NCBI GenBank assembly: GCA_040219275.1
Contig: JAVJSU010000042.1
Span: 62,001-126,000 of the forward strand
Length of the DNA stretch: 64,000 nucleotides
Direction of reading: 5' to 3'
Source of the DNA: JAVJSU01 sp040219275
GTDB taxonomy: Bacteria > Chloroflexota > Anaerolineae > Aggregatilineales > Phototrophicaceae
The notes under the pieces are model-generated. The model was given only the letters and a program-made list of their open reading frames with translations. It ran no database searches and was not told the DNA's origin. The translations under genes and the position numbers were made by a program. Below, in pieces: positions 44,320-53,533 of this stretch (positions are counted from its first letter, which is position 1; every line of letters begins with the position of its first letter).

Positions 44320-46020
44320 ATGCGAACGAGCGTGCTTTTTGTATTCGTACTTTTGTTGATCCTACCCTTGCCCGCACAGGCACAAACTGACACATGGGAA
44401 GACGGTTGTGATGCCCGCATTATTGATGTCATCGCCGCCACGACCGATGTGATTGATTATCATGCCGGTTGTGCGCGTTATCGTGAATGTGACCCTTCAA
44501 GTTACGGGTATGCGGATTGTCAATTTGCCGCTTTTCAGGTCATGCTAGAACAATGCCCGCTGGATGATGCGCGTTGTCATGATGGTGCGATTCTGTTCGC
44601 CGCCGCCATCCTTGTGTTTGACGATCCCTTCGGCGAATCGTCCGGCTTTATGCCTCCGCAAGAAATTATCGACGCTGTGCCACGCGGGTTAGATGCGTTC
44701 TGGAAGGGCGACGATGCAGGGGCGTTGAGCGCCTATCAAGTGCCTGCCACCAGCGATACATCCTATTATGCCGGCGATTTGATGATGCCTATTAGCCGTG
44801 CCGTGCTTTATCAGCGCCTGAATCAGCCGGAAAACGCGTTCGCTGAATACGATATGGCTCTGGATGCAACTTTCGCGCATCCATTGCTCGCCTATGCCCG
44901 CGCTCAGTTATATGCTTCCCTCGGACGCACCGACGAAGCCTCATTTGATATTGCCACGATTGGAACGTTTATCGCTAGAGATTCCGAAGGTCGGGTAGAT
45001 GATGCGCTGAACGATTTCGTGATGGCGTTGCAAGCACAATATCCACTGGATGAAACGGTTATGCAGGATTGGTTGCTATATCCGGTACTCGATGTAAATG
45101 GTGGCGTGGCGGGCGAGTTTGTCAGCGATAACAGCCTTGTGCCACCGCGTCCGGTGAGGCTCGGTATTTTCGATAACCTTGACGTGGTGGTGGCGATTGG
45201 TTTGAAAAATTGGAGTTCGGACGGGTTCTTCACGCCGGACACCATCTTACAAGTCTTGCTCCTTGACGAAGCTGGCACTTCCTACAGGCTAAATTATCCC
45301 GAAATTTACGGCAATTCCGGTTCAATCGCGCTTGTTCCCGATGACTTTGGGTTTCATGGGCAGGAGCGAATTAACTTTTTTGAAGGGGCTGGCGATTGGC
45401 GCTTTATGCTCGCTCCGGTTGGCGCACCCGACCCGCGGATAAGCCTTGCAGAGATGCGTTATTGCGAAGGCAGTGTGCGCTCGCGTCTGGAAATCGGCGC
45501 TGTGGTGACGGATGTTTCCTTTCTACCGGAGTATGCGCTGTCATTTTCGGAAACAGCAGATGGTGTGATTATTGAGGATAGTACGTCGGATCGCCCATTT
45601 GTTACGGTTTTGGGTGGACCGGAATGTATGGATAATGTGACGTGGTGGCAGGGGCATCACAATAACTTGGGGCGTTTAGGCTGGTTTCGGGAAAATGTGG
45701 ACATGACCTATACCGCCGCACCATCAACGATTCAAGCGGAAAACATCCTGTGTGATGGCGTTGCGCCCGCTTTGCCCTCGCGCCTCGCTGTAGACAGTAC
45801 AGCGTCTGTCTTACCGGATTTAGGATCAAACAATATCCGCGATTATCCATCATCAGAAGCCGAGTTACTCGGTAGCATCCCGCCACAAGGCACATTTGAC
45901 ATCATCGGCGGTCCCGTGTGTATTGATGGGCTTGTCTGGTGGCATGTGGATTATAATGGCTTAATCGGCTGGACGGCAGAAGGTGCAGACGGCATCTACT
46001 GGCTCGCGCCAACCGGGTAA
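44320..46020 (+). CDS. Secreted protein with C-terminal SH3-like repeats, paralogue 1
   Basis: A 566-residue secreted protein with a signal peptide (MRTSVLFVFVLLLILPLPAQAQ) and AGGA ribosome binding site. A cysteine-rich N-terminal region (CDARIIDVIAATTDVIDYH..., QCPLDDARCHDGAILFAAAIL) is followed by TPR-like helices (RAVLYQRLNQPENAFAEYDMAL), a central beta region, and two bacterial SH3-like modules ending in GWTAEGADGIYWLAPTG. The next gene is a clear paralogue, 31 bp downstream. Function unknown; SH3 modules often bind peptidoglycan. Confidence 0.85.
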   Translation: MRTSVLFVFVLLLILPLPAQAQTDTWEDGCDARIIDVIAATTDVIDYHAGCARYRECDPSSYGYADCQFAAFQVMLEQCPLDDARCHDGAILFAAAILVFDDPFGESSGFMPPQEIIDAVPRGLDAFWKGDDAGALSAYQVPATSDTSYYAGDLMMPISRAVLYQRLNQPENAFAEYDMALDATFAHPLLAYARAQLYASLGRTDEASFDIATIGTFIARDSEGRVDDALNDFVMALQAQYPLDETVMQDWLLYPVLDVNGGVAGEFVSDNSLVPPRPVRLGIFDNLDVVVAIGLKNWSSDGFFTPDTILQVLLLDEAGTSYRLNYPEIYGNSGSIALVPDDFGFHGQERINFFEGAGDWRFMLAPVGAPDPRISLAEMRYCEGSVRSRLEIGAVVTDVSFLPEYALSFSETADGVIIEDSTSDRPFVTVLGGPECMDNVTWWQGHHNNLGRLGWFRENVDMTYTAAPSTIQAENILCDGVAPALPSRLAVDSTASVLPDLGSNNIRDYPSSEAELLGSIPPQGTFDIIGGPVCIDGLVWWHVDYNGLIGWTAEGADGIYWLAPTG

Positions 46021-46051
46021 TCTCTTTGATTCGTGACAAGCGTAGTGAGGG

Positions 46052-47719
46052 ATGAATGTGATGCAAAAAAGGGTGCTGATTATTTTAGTGTTGCTGTTGA
46101 TTTTACCGTTACCTATGCAGGCACAGGATAATCTCTGGCAGAATGATGGCTGTAGCGAGGTTGTGATTGAAGAAATCGCCGCCACCACCTATGTGCTTGA
46201 TTATCATGCGGCATGTGCCCATTATCTCACCTGTGACCCTACAAGCGAGGGAGATGCTGTCTGTCAATTCTCCACGTTCGAGATGCTACTGGAACAATGT
46301 CCGCTGGATGATGCACAATGCCACGATGGGGCGATTCTGTTCGCCGCCGCCATTCTTGCGTTTGACAATCCCTTCTATGACAGTGCGGGATGGGAGCCAC
46401 CGCAAACGGTCATTGATGGCGTGCCACGCGGATTGGAAGCCTTCTGGAATGGTCCCGATGAAGCCGCTCTGAGCGCCTATGCGTTGACGCGTACAAGTAG
46501 CTATCGCTATGACCAGATGATGCCCCTCAGCCGTGCGGTGCTCAATCAACGTTTGGGGCAAACTCAGCCCGCCACTTTTGAATTTAGTTCGGCATTTGCG
46601 GTCACGCCGGATCAACCTTTGTTGTTGTATGCTCGTAGCCAATTTTATGCGCAGATGGGACGGATGGATGAAGCCGCTTTTGACATCGCCTCGATTGCCT
46701 CCATCCTCGCTGATGAACCTGCTTCCGCTGAATTCGTGGCGACCTTGCAAGAAGCATTCCCTCTTGATGAAACTGTGATGGGCGCGTGGATGCTCTATCC
46801 GCTAGCGGTCACCCGAAGCCTTGATGATGGCTACTTTACCACCGATCAATCCCTTGAGCCGCCGCGCCCCATTCAACTTGGCGTTTTTGAAGACATCCAG
46901 CAGATCGCCGCGATTGGCTTAAAAAATTGGAGTTCCGGCACGGAAGGGTATCTGATCCCTGATGATCGCTTTCAAGTATTAGGCGCTTCCGATGAGGGAA
47001 CGTCTTATATACTCAATTACGTCCAATTATACGAAAACTCCGGTTCTCTCACCCTCACGTTTGACGAGGGCAATTTTATCGGACATGAAGTTCGGGTGGC
47101 GAGCGATGTTTACGAATGGAATTTCATCGTCGCACCCGCCAATGCCCCTGATCCCCGCCTCAGTTTTGCCGATGCGCGTATTTGTGAGGGCGGGGTCGTT
47201 TCTCGCGTCGGAATCGGGACAATCGTCACAGGTGCATCGTTCACCGCACCCCTGACCCTCGCCGATAGTCCCGCAGGCGCAACCACGGGCGAAGTATATC
47301 CCAGAGAGTCGGACATTGCCATCAATGATGCCCCCGTCTGCGTAGAAAATGTGTTGTGGTGGCATGGTGTACAGGCACAGGGGGAATCTGGCTGGTTCGC
47401 TGAAAATGACGGCATGACCTACCATGTTGCCCCTGTCACCGGGGCTTATTGTGCGCTCAATCCGCCGACGCTTGCCACGCGATTGAGCGTTGGTACAACG
47501 GGCGCAGTCGTGCCGGATTTAGGCGCAAACAATATGCGTGCGTATCCATCATCGCAAGGTGAACTACTGGATGCCATTCCACCGCAGGCAACTTTTGACA
47601 TTCTTGGTGGTCCGGTGTGTATTGATGATCTCGTCTGGTGGTTTGTCGATTATGACGGTCTGCTCGGCTGGACGGCAGAAGGCGCAGATGGCATCTACTG
47701 GCTCGCCCCGACGGAGTAG
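46052..47719 (+). CDS. Secreted protein with C-terminal SH3-like repeats, paralogue 2
   Basis: A 555-residue paralogue of the previous gene, with signal peptide, the same cysteine-rich start (QCPLDDAQCHDGAILFAAAIL), the helical middle (RAVLNQRLGQTQPATFEF) and the C-terminal SH3 pair ending GLLGWTAEGADGIYWLAPTE. The strong similarity with conserved final motif, and the 31-bp gap, indicate a tandem duplication. Two in-frame ATGs near the start are possible. Confidence 0.85.
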   Translation: MNVMQKRVLIILVLLLILPLPMQAQDNLWQNDGCSEVVIEEIAATTYVLDYHAACAHYLTCDPTSEGDAVCQFSTFEMLLEQCPLDDAQCHDGAILFAAAILAFDNPFYDSAGWEPPQTVIDGVPRGLEAFWNGPDEAALSAYALTRTSSYRYDQMMPLSRAVLNQRLGQTQPATFEFSSAFAVTPDQPLLLYARSQFYAQMGRMDEAAFDIASIASILADEPASAEFVATLQEAFPLDETVMGAWMLYPLAVTRSLDDGYFTTDQSLEPPRPIQLGVFEDIQQIAAIGLKNWSSGTEGYLIPDDRFQVLGASDEGTSYILNYVQLYENSGSLTLTFDEGNFIGHEVRVASDVYEWNFIVAPANAPDPRLSFADARICEGGVVSRVGIGTIVTGASFTAPLTLADSPAGATTGEVYPRESDIAINDAPVCVENVLWWHGVQAQGESGWFAENDGMTYHVAPVTGAYCALNPPTLATRLSVGTTGAVVPDLGANNMRAYPSSQGELLDAIPPQATFDILGGPVCIDDLVWWFVDYDGLLGWTAEGADGIYWLAPTE

Positions 47720-47899
47720 GGCGTAAAAATCAAAAGAGGTTGCTCTAAACATTTGGACAGCCTCTTGCTCATAGTCGGCTTTTATCGTTGAAAAACTCCC
47801 CCAAAATCTTCCTTCCCCGCACGAATCTTAAAAATCGCATATCATTGAACTATTCGTTTTTATTGACTATACACTCCAACAACACCGCAACTAATAGTT

Positions 47900-48511
47900 A
47901 TGAGGATGATGATTATGTTTAAACTGGGTTGGTTGTTGTTCGTTATCGGGATGATTGGCGGGATGGCGGGCGCGTTTTACATGGCAGGGAGCGAAGATGC
48001 GCTTCCGTTTTTGGAGGGCTATTTTTGTCAGGATAACGAAACCCTCATTCGTACCAGCACAGAGACTTATGATGGAAATGCCATCAACTTTTATTGTGAG
48101 AAAAATGATGGTGGCGCACGCACAAGCGCCGATGGTCAATTTTTTATGGCGCTTGGTCTGGTGTTTTCGCCGCTGATACTCTCTATCCCGCTGATTATCA
48201 TTGGTGGTATCCGATACTCACGGCGCACCCAACAGCAGGTGATGAGCGGCGTGTTAGGGCAGATGCAATATACCGATGGTAGTGGGCAAGTGTTCGTTAA
48301 ATCAAGCAAAATCCCTGCCGGTAATTTCACAGATGTCAATTCGATGATTAATGCGGTGATGGCTGGCGCGAAGGACTTAAACACGTCGCAAAAGCTCACG
48401 CTTAAGCAAAAGCTCGAACAGCTACAGGAAGCCTACGATTCAGGACTCATCACCTACGATGAGCTTCAAATCCGCAAAGATCGTGTGCTGGATGAGATCG
48501 CCGAGGATTAG
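47900..48511 (+). CDS. Membrane protein with SHOCT-like C-terminus
   Basis: A 203-residue protein with two membrane segments (LGWLLFVIGMIGGMAGAFYM and LGLVFSPLILSIPLIIIGG) and a C-terminal SHOCT-like helical pair (LKQKLEQLQEAYDSGLITYDELQIRKDRVL). SHOCT domains join membrane or oligomeric proteins to partners. Four in-frame ATGs are clustered at the start; the ATG at 47915 has the best spacing to GAGG. Downstream of the SH3 paralogues, but separated by ~180 bp. Confidence 0.78.
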   Translation: MRMMIMFKLGWLLFVIGMIGGMAGAFYMAGSEDALPFLEGYFCQDNETLIRTSTETYDGNAINFYCEKNDGGARTSADGQFFMALGLVFSPLILSIPLIIIGGIRYSRRTQQQVMSGVLGQMQYTDGSGQVFVKSSKIPAGNFTDVNSMINAVMAGAKDLNTSQKLTLKQKLEQLQEAYDSGLITYDELQIRKDRVLDEIAED

Positions 48512-48622
48512 GTTAGCGTCAGGTTTTCTGTGAGTTGAACTAAGCCCACCATTGCGACGCGCTGAAAATCAGGTTATTGTGCTGATTATGTTCTCTAATA
48601 GTTGGTTCGATAATACTGGTTG

Positions 48623-50509
48623 ATGGCTGTGCGTAAAACAATTCCTTATGTCCCGCTGGTGATGATTTTTTTGCTCGGCTTTCTGGTGCTGACCTATCAG
48701 CTGGATAAGGTCGCGTTGTGGGCAGATGAAGGTTGGACAATCGGCGCGACGAACGCCTCTGATCCGCTGGTGACGGTGCGCGATTGGGTAGCGATTGACG
48801 TGCATCCGCCGCTGTTTTTCGTCGGCTTGGATGGCTGGCGCGTTTTCACGGGTGATACGATTTTCGAACTGCGTTATTTCTCCGTGATGGTCTCGATGGT
48901 CGGCATCGCTGTCGCGTTCCGGCTCGGTAAATCACTTTATGGAACGCGGGCAGGGCTGTTCGCAGGTTTGTTTTATACCCTGCACGACCTCATCAAAGTG
49001 TTGACGCAGGAAGTCCGCCATTATTCCGGTCAGATGATGCTCTCTACACTTACCGTCTGGATGTATTGGCGCTTCTGGAAACAACCCACACGCGGGCGCG
49101 GGATCGCGTTTGTGCTGGCGGGGACGGCGCTCATCTACACACATTATTGGGGCGGATTCGTCCTGCTCGGTCTGGCGATTCATGCGCTGTTGACGCAACG
49201 CAAGCACATCAAGCCCTTTATTTATGCGTTTGTGGCGATTGGATTGCTCTATCTGCCGTGGATTCCGGTGTTGATTCATCAAATCACGCTGGAACGTCCG
49301 GGCGGATTGCCCCACGCACTTCCGAATACGTCTACAGTTTATGCTGTGCTGACCTTTCAACTGCTCGGCATCCCCGAACTCTTGTGGGTGGTGCTGTGTG
49401 TGGTCGGCGCGATTGGCGCGTTTACGCTCAAATTCGACAGTCTGCGCGATGTGTGGAAGGCATGGAAACCGACCCCTGCGACTCTGTTGCCACTCCCGAT
49501 CATTATTCTGACTCCGGTGTTGTCGATTCTGCTCAATAATTTCTACCCGACGCTTTCGTTTCGTTCGTTGGCGGTCATAATCCCGCTTGTGATGGTGCTC
49601 GCCGCGCATGGTTTGTCGCGTTTTCGATTGCCAGAACAAACGGCTGTGCTGGTGTTTATCGTGCTGTTTAGCCTGTCGAAAACCGGATCAACACCCTTGC
49701 AACGCGCCCCGTGGGAGCAAATCGGCACGTTTATGACGCAACACGCGACGGAAAGTGATGTGATTCTGCTGGAACTCGACACCGATGTTGACCCGATGGC
49801 GTATTATCTCTCTCAGGCGGCAAACCCGACGGATTATGTGTTCTCCGAGCGGGTGCGAGAAACCGAACCGGACGCATATCCGGCGCTGATGCAAGACACC
49901 TTGAGCGCGCATGATGGCATCTGGGTGGCGAAACTCGGCTGGGCGGCGCTTGATGGCGATGTGCGCTCTGAATTGATGGCGCGGGGTTACGTGCAGACCG
50001 CGCCGGAAATTGCGTACGGCGCATATCTGGATGAAGGCGGCATGTTCGTCTGGCGCTTAGACCGTCCGCCACAAACAGACCCGCTGACCGTGTATAGCGA
50101 TCCGCAAAATGACGACAACACGGATTCGCTCATATTGCGTTCGGCGGAAGTCGACGCGCACCCTGACGGCGTGACGGTCAATCTGTTGTGGGCTGTGGCG
50201 GCGACACCATCACGCGAATACACGATTTCGGCGTTTGTACTCGGCGCGGATGGTGCGTTTATGAATCACGATAGCGCCCCGTTTGAGGGACGGTCAGCGA
50301 CGACCACATGGACAGCAGACGGAGTGTATTTTGATAGCCACCTGATCGACACATCAACCCTGCCTGCCGGAGAATATCAGGTGGGCGTGGCGGTGTATGC
50401 CTTTACCGATCAGACCTTTACGGAGATTCGCAACCTCAGCGCCGATGATTGTAGCGATGCGCCGGACGATTGCCGCTTTATCTTCGTCGGCACGGTCACG
50501 CTGGAGTAA
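48623..50509 (+). CDS. GT39-like membrane glycosyltransferase
   Basis: A 628-residue protein with about ten membrane segments in the first ~380 residues and a C-terminal external domain (~390-628). The N-terminal loop LWADEGWTIGATN (~33-45), with the acidic DE pair, followed by DVHPPLFFVGL, fits the ArnT/PMT/GT39 catalytic loop. These enzymes use a lipid-linked sugar to glycosylate surface targets. Start set at the ATG 48623. Confidence 0.88.
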   Translation: MAVRKTIPYVPLVMIFLLGFLVLTYQLDKVALWADEGWTIGATNASDPLVTVRDWVAIDVHPPLFFVGLDGWRVFTGDTIFELRYFSVMVSMVGIAVAFRLGKSLYGTRAGLFAGLFYTLHDLIKVLTQEVRHYSGQMMLSTLTVWMYWRFWKQPTRGRGIAFVLAGTALIYTHYWGGFVLLGLAIHALLTQRKHIKPFIYAFVAIGLLYLPWIPVLIHQITLERPGGLPHALPNTSTVYAVLTFQLLGIPELLWVVLCVVGAIGAFTLKFDSLRDVWKAWKPTPATLLPLPIIILTPVLSILLNNFYPTLSFRSLAVIIPLVMVLAAHGLSRFRLPEQTAVLVFIVLFSLSKTGSTPLQRAPWEQIGTFMTQHATESDVILLELDTDVDPMAYYLSQAANPTDYVFSERVRETEPDAYPALMQDTLSAHDGIWVAKLGWAALDGDVRSELMARGYVQTAPEIAYGAYLDEGGMFVWRLDRPPQTDPLTVYSDPQNDDNTDSLILRSAEVDAHPDGVTVNLLWAVAATPSREYTISAFVLGADGAFMNHDSAPFEGRSATTTWTADGVYFDSHLIDTSTLPAGEYQVGVAVYAFTDQTFTEIRNLSADDCSDAPDDCRFIFVGTVTLE

Positions 50510-50553
50510 AAAATCACAACCACCCCGTCCCGATAGTGAAAGACGGGGTGGTT
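50509..50553 (-). terminator. Rho-independent terminator of the aldo/keto reductase gene
   Basis: 12-bp stem AACCACCCCGTC / GACGGGGTGGTT (50518-50529, 50542-50553) with a 12-base loop. On the minus strand it is followed by a T-run (A-run 50508-50513, overlapping the GT39 stop), so it serves the reductase gene and not the plus-strand gene. Confidence 0.8.
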
Positions 50554-50569
50554 GCATACTCGTTAAGAT

Positions 50570-51541
50570 TTACCAAGCGTAGGCTTCTGGTGCGGCTCCA
50601 CCGGGACCGGGGAAAATCTCGTCCAGCTTGCCGAGCAATTCTTCATCCAGCTTGATTTCGAGGGCGCGTAAACTGCCTTCGAGTTGGTCAAGTGTGCGCG
50701 GACCGATAATCGGCGCGGTGACGGTGGGCTGATGCAACAGCCATGCCAGCGCGACATCGGCGGGATTTTCGCCCAGTGTCTCACAGAAGGCTTCATATTT
50801 CTCGATCTTGTCGCGGTTTTTCTCAATCGCGTCTTTCATACGATCCGCGCTCCGGCGACCCTCTTCAATCTTCTTGAGCACGCCACCGAGCAACCCACCA
50901 CCGAGCGGACTCCACGGAATGACACCCAATCCATAGGCTTCGCAGGCGGGCAGGACTTCTAGCTCAACCATGCGATCATTGAGGTTATACAGGCTTTGCT
51001 CGCTGACCAGACCCATAAAATGGCGTGATTTAGCGATTTCGTTTGCCTGTGTGATGTGCCATCCGGCGAAGTTACTACTGCCGACGTATAAGACCTTGCC
51101 TTCACGTACCAATTGTTCCATCGCCTGCCAGATTTCTTCCCACGGGGTATCACGATCAATGTGGTGCATCTGATACAGGTCGATGTAGTCGGTTTGCAGG
51201 CGCTTGAGGCTGTCTTCGCAGGCTTTCTTGATGTGCAACGCGGACAGCCTGCTCTGATTGGGCCAATCCCCCATGCCTCCATAAACTTTGGTGGCGATGA
51301 CCGTTTTTTCACGTCTGCCGCCGCCCTGTGCGAACCAGCGCCCGACGATCTGTTCGGTCACGCCTTCGCCGGTTTTCCAGCCATACACATCTGCGGTATC
51401 GAAAAAGTTGATCCCCAGATCATGTGCTTTGTCCATAATCGCATAGCTATCTTCTTCGGTGGTATGCGGACCGAAGTTCATCGTGCCGAGGCATAAGGGA
51501 CTGACCCGTAACCCTGTACGTCCTAAACGTGAATATTCCAT
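50570..51541 (-). CDS. Aldo/keto reductase
   Basis: A 323-residue (beta/alpha)8 NADPH-dependent reductase. The tetrad is present: Asp48 and Tyr53 in FFDTADVYGWK, Lys85 in ATKVYGG, His126 in QMHHIDRD. SEQSLYNLNDRMVELEVLPACE and the C-terminal IIGPRTLDQLEGSL match the family. Related enzymes reduce carbonyls of sugars and xenobiotics. AGGGAG lies before the ATG; it is downstream of the Lgt-like gene on the same strand. Confidence 0.95.
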   Translation of the reverse strand: MEYSRLGRTGLRVSPLCLGTMNFGPHTTEEDSYAIMDKAHDLGINFFDTADVYGWKTGEGVTEQIVGRWFAQGGGRREKTVIATKVYGGMGDWPNQSRLSALHIKKACEDSLKRLQTDYIDLYQMHHIDRDTPWEEIWQAMEQLVREGKVLYVGSSNFAGWHITQANEIAKSRHFMGLVSEQSLYNLNDRMVELEVLPACEAYGLGVIPWSPLGGGLLGGVLKKIEEGRRSADRMKDAIEKNRDKIEKYEAFCETLGENPADVALAWLLHQPTVTAPIIGPRTLDQLEGSLRALEIKLDEELLGKLDEIFPGPGGAAPEAYAW

Positions 51542-51631
51542 TTAAACGTTCTCCCTAGTACTTAATTTATTTGATGATACCGCCTTCAAGATACCCCATT
51601 TTGACGCGCCGGACGACCAATTGGATACATC

Positions 51632-52675
51632 CTATGCGTTTAGTTCGCGCTCAGACGGTTCATGTTGATCACGCGTAATCCGTAGTACGATGGCGATGTT
51701 GAGCGAAACGACGCAAAAAATAATGTCCAGCCATTGATCGGCGCGGATGCCGTAGACGATCTCTGCGAAGTCGCCTCGCATCTCACCGATGCCAAACATG
51801 CCCGCACTGAACACGGCGAGACTCAGCCAGAAAATGGCGGGTGAAATGTCTTTGGCGAGTTGATGCCGACGGTTAATTATTTGGGCAAGAAGATTTGGCA
51901 GATCATACATGTCCTGTTTAGCCTTTGTGTTCCCCTCACCCCCCAGCCCCCTCTCCCACAAGGGGCGAGGGGGAGAAAGAGTCGGTTGGAAAGTCCTTCT
52001 CCCTTTATGGGAGAGGGATTTAGGGTGAGGGTTTTGAAGCAATTGACTGTCTGCATAACCTGTCACGTCGCCCTTAATTTGCCGTGCTTCCCCATAAACA
52101 CGCCATACTACGTAACTTACCAGAATACCCAATAGCGTCACGCTCAAGCCCATACCGATTTGCTGGGTGCGGAAACGCGGTTCGATCATGTTGAAGATGT
52201 CCCGCGCTTCCCACACCTGCCACGCGGGATAATTCGATAGATTATCGACCTCCGCGCCGTAACTGCAAAAGGCTTCATAACAGCCCCACCAGCCCATCAA
52301 GCCCATGAACGGCAAGACGAACATGAGCGGAATGAGCAACTCTCGAAACGCCACCCCACGCAGTTTGGACATAATCCACATGCCGACCAACGCGCCGATG
52401 ACCGCGCCGTGCCAATCCAGCCCGCCGGCACGCAATCGGGTGATTTCCGCTGTGTTGGCGCTAAAGTACGTCCAATTCAGCGCGACATGAAATCCACGCG
52501 CCACGATCACACCGAGAACACCTCCCGCGAGGCACACATCTATTACGCGTCCGGCACGGATATTGCCCCGCATCCACCACACCATAAAGGCGAGGCTGAA
52601 CACGATGCCGAGCATCAGCAACACAGTGTATTGGGGCAGGCGGTTCAGGTTTACAGGATCAAGGATTTCGAGCAT
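51632..52675 (-). CDS. Prolipoprotein diacylglyceryl transferase-like membrane protein, with in-frame repeat insert
   Basis: A 347-residue multi-pass membrane protein. The segment RLRAGGLDWHGAVIGALVG (~80-98) is the Lgt-type R-x-G-G-L-x-x-H-G motif, but the usual G-R-x-G-N-F-x-N-G-E signature is replaced by GWWGCYEAFCSYG, so enzymatic activity on prolipoproteins is uncertain. Residues ~214-249 come from a 99-bp repeat insert (51933-52031) that keeps the frame. The final two membrane segments follow. It is part of a minus-strand block with recR and dnaX. Confidence 0.75.
   Translation of the reverse strand: MLEILDPVNLNRLPQYTVLLMLGIVFSLAFMVWWMRGNIRAGRVIDVCLAGGVLGVIVARGFHVALNWTYFSANTAEITRLRAGGLDWHGAVIGALVGMWIMSKLRGVAFRELLIPLMFVLPFMGLMGWWGCYEAFCSYGAEVDNLSNYPAWQVWEARDIFNMIEPRFRTQQIGMGLSVTLLGILVSYVVWRVYGEARQIKGDVTGYADSQLLQNPHPKSLSHKGRRTFQPTLSPPRPLWERGLGGEGNTKAKQDMYDLPNLLAQIINRRHQLAKDISPAIFWLSLAVFSAGMFGIGEMRGDFAEIVYGIRADQWLDIIFCVVSLNIAIVLRITRDQHEPSERELNA
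51933..52031. repeat. Repeat family B inserted in frame in the Lgt-like gene
   Basis: A 99-bp element (33 codons) with inverted ends CCCTCACC / GGTGAGGG and C-rich/G-rich interior; it encodes HPKSLSHKGRR...WERGLGGEG, a common product of translated intergenic palindromic repeats. A part-copy of the same type is at 53450-53497 in the intergenic gap after recR. The length is a multiple of three and has no stop in the gene's frame. Confidence 0.75.
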
Positions 52676-52727
52676 AAGGGTTCGTTTGGGTTATCTGTTT
52701 TGGGGGATTGATTTGATCGAACATTTT

Positions 52728-52803
52728 GGGCGACCTCGCAGGTCGCCCCTACGGAAATGACTGTTTTATGAGCTAATAGCTAGAAGCCAACAGCTAAGAG
52801 CTG
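52728..52803. repeat. Hairpin family E copy and heptamer tract before the Lgt-like gene
   Basis: 52728-52752 is the GGGCGACCTCGCAGGTCGCCC hairpin ending CCTAC (family E). 52767-52803 has AGCTAATAGCTAGAAGCCAACAGCT-like repeats (family D). No gene or terminator is evident between recR and the Lgt-like gene. Confidence 0.65.
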
Positions 52804-52805
52804 TT

Positions 52806-53414
52806 TTATAACTCACTGCGTCCTTGCAGAGCGCGGGTGAGGGTGACGGCATCCACATATTCGATGTCGCCGCCGACGGGCAACCCGCGAGCGAGGCGCG
52901 TCACTTTAACGCCCTTGCCTTCCAGTTGGCGCTGAATATACATCGCGGTTGCGTCGCCTTCATAGCCGGGATTGGTGGCGATGATGATCTCCAGAATTTT
53001 ACCCGCATCTACCCGCGTGACCAATTCTTTGATTTTGAGGTCATCCGGTCCGATGCCGTTAACGGGTGAAATCGCGCCGTGCAGGACGTGATATTTTCCG
53101 CGATAACTGCCCGTGCGCTCAATCGCCAGCACATCCAGCGGTTCTTCAACAACAGCGACCAGTTCAGCCTCGCGGTTGGTATCCGCACAGATTCGGCACG
53201 GATCATGGTCGTTATCGGTGATGTTATGGCACACGGAGCAAAACGTCGTGCTGGTTTTCATCTCACGCAGGGCATCCGAAAGGGTGAGCGACACTTCTTC
53301 CGGTGCGCGGAGCAGATAGAACGTCAAACGGGAGGCGGTTTTCGGACCCACGCCCGGTAAACGCGCAAAGGATTCGATCAATTTGTTGACGGATTCAGGG
53401 ATTGCATTCGCCAT
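52806..53414 (-). CDS. recR: Recombination mediator RecR
   Basis: A 202-residue full-length RecR. The N-terminal HhH (LPGVGPKTASRL), the four-cysteine zinc site (Cys59, 62, 73, 76 in TFCSVCHN...CRICAD), and the Toprim domain (LVAVVEEPLDVLAIERTG) are all present. RecR works with RecF/RecO in loading RecA at gaps. AAAGGATA precedes the ATG. In bacteria it usually follows dnaX and ybaB, as here, with an extra small gene between. Confidence 0.97.
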   Translation of the reverse strand: MANAIPESVNKLIESFARLPGVGPKTASRLTFYLLRAPEEVSLTLSDALREMKTSTTFCSVCHNITDNDHDPCRICADTNREAELVAVVEEPLDVLAIERTGSYRGKYHVLHGAISPVNGIGPDDLKIKELVTRVDAGKILEIIIATNPGYEGDATAMYIQRQLEGKGVKVTRLARGLPVGGDIEYVDAVTLTRALQGRSEL

Positions 53415-53449
53415 GAAATATCCTTTAGTGGCTAATTGGTGTTTATTTT

Positions 53450-53497
53450 CACCTCACCCCCCGACCCCCTCTCCAAAAATTAGAGAGTGGGAGGGTC
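53450..53497. repeat. Repeat family B, partial intergenic copy
   Basis: CACCTCACCCCCCGACCCCCTCTCC...GAGAGTGGGAGGG. Same C-rich opening as the insert in the Lgt-like gene, but lacks the second half. Confidence 0.6.
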
Positions 53498-53533
53498 TGG
53501 TTTGTGTTCACATACCAAACACGGAGGCAAGAA

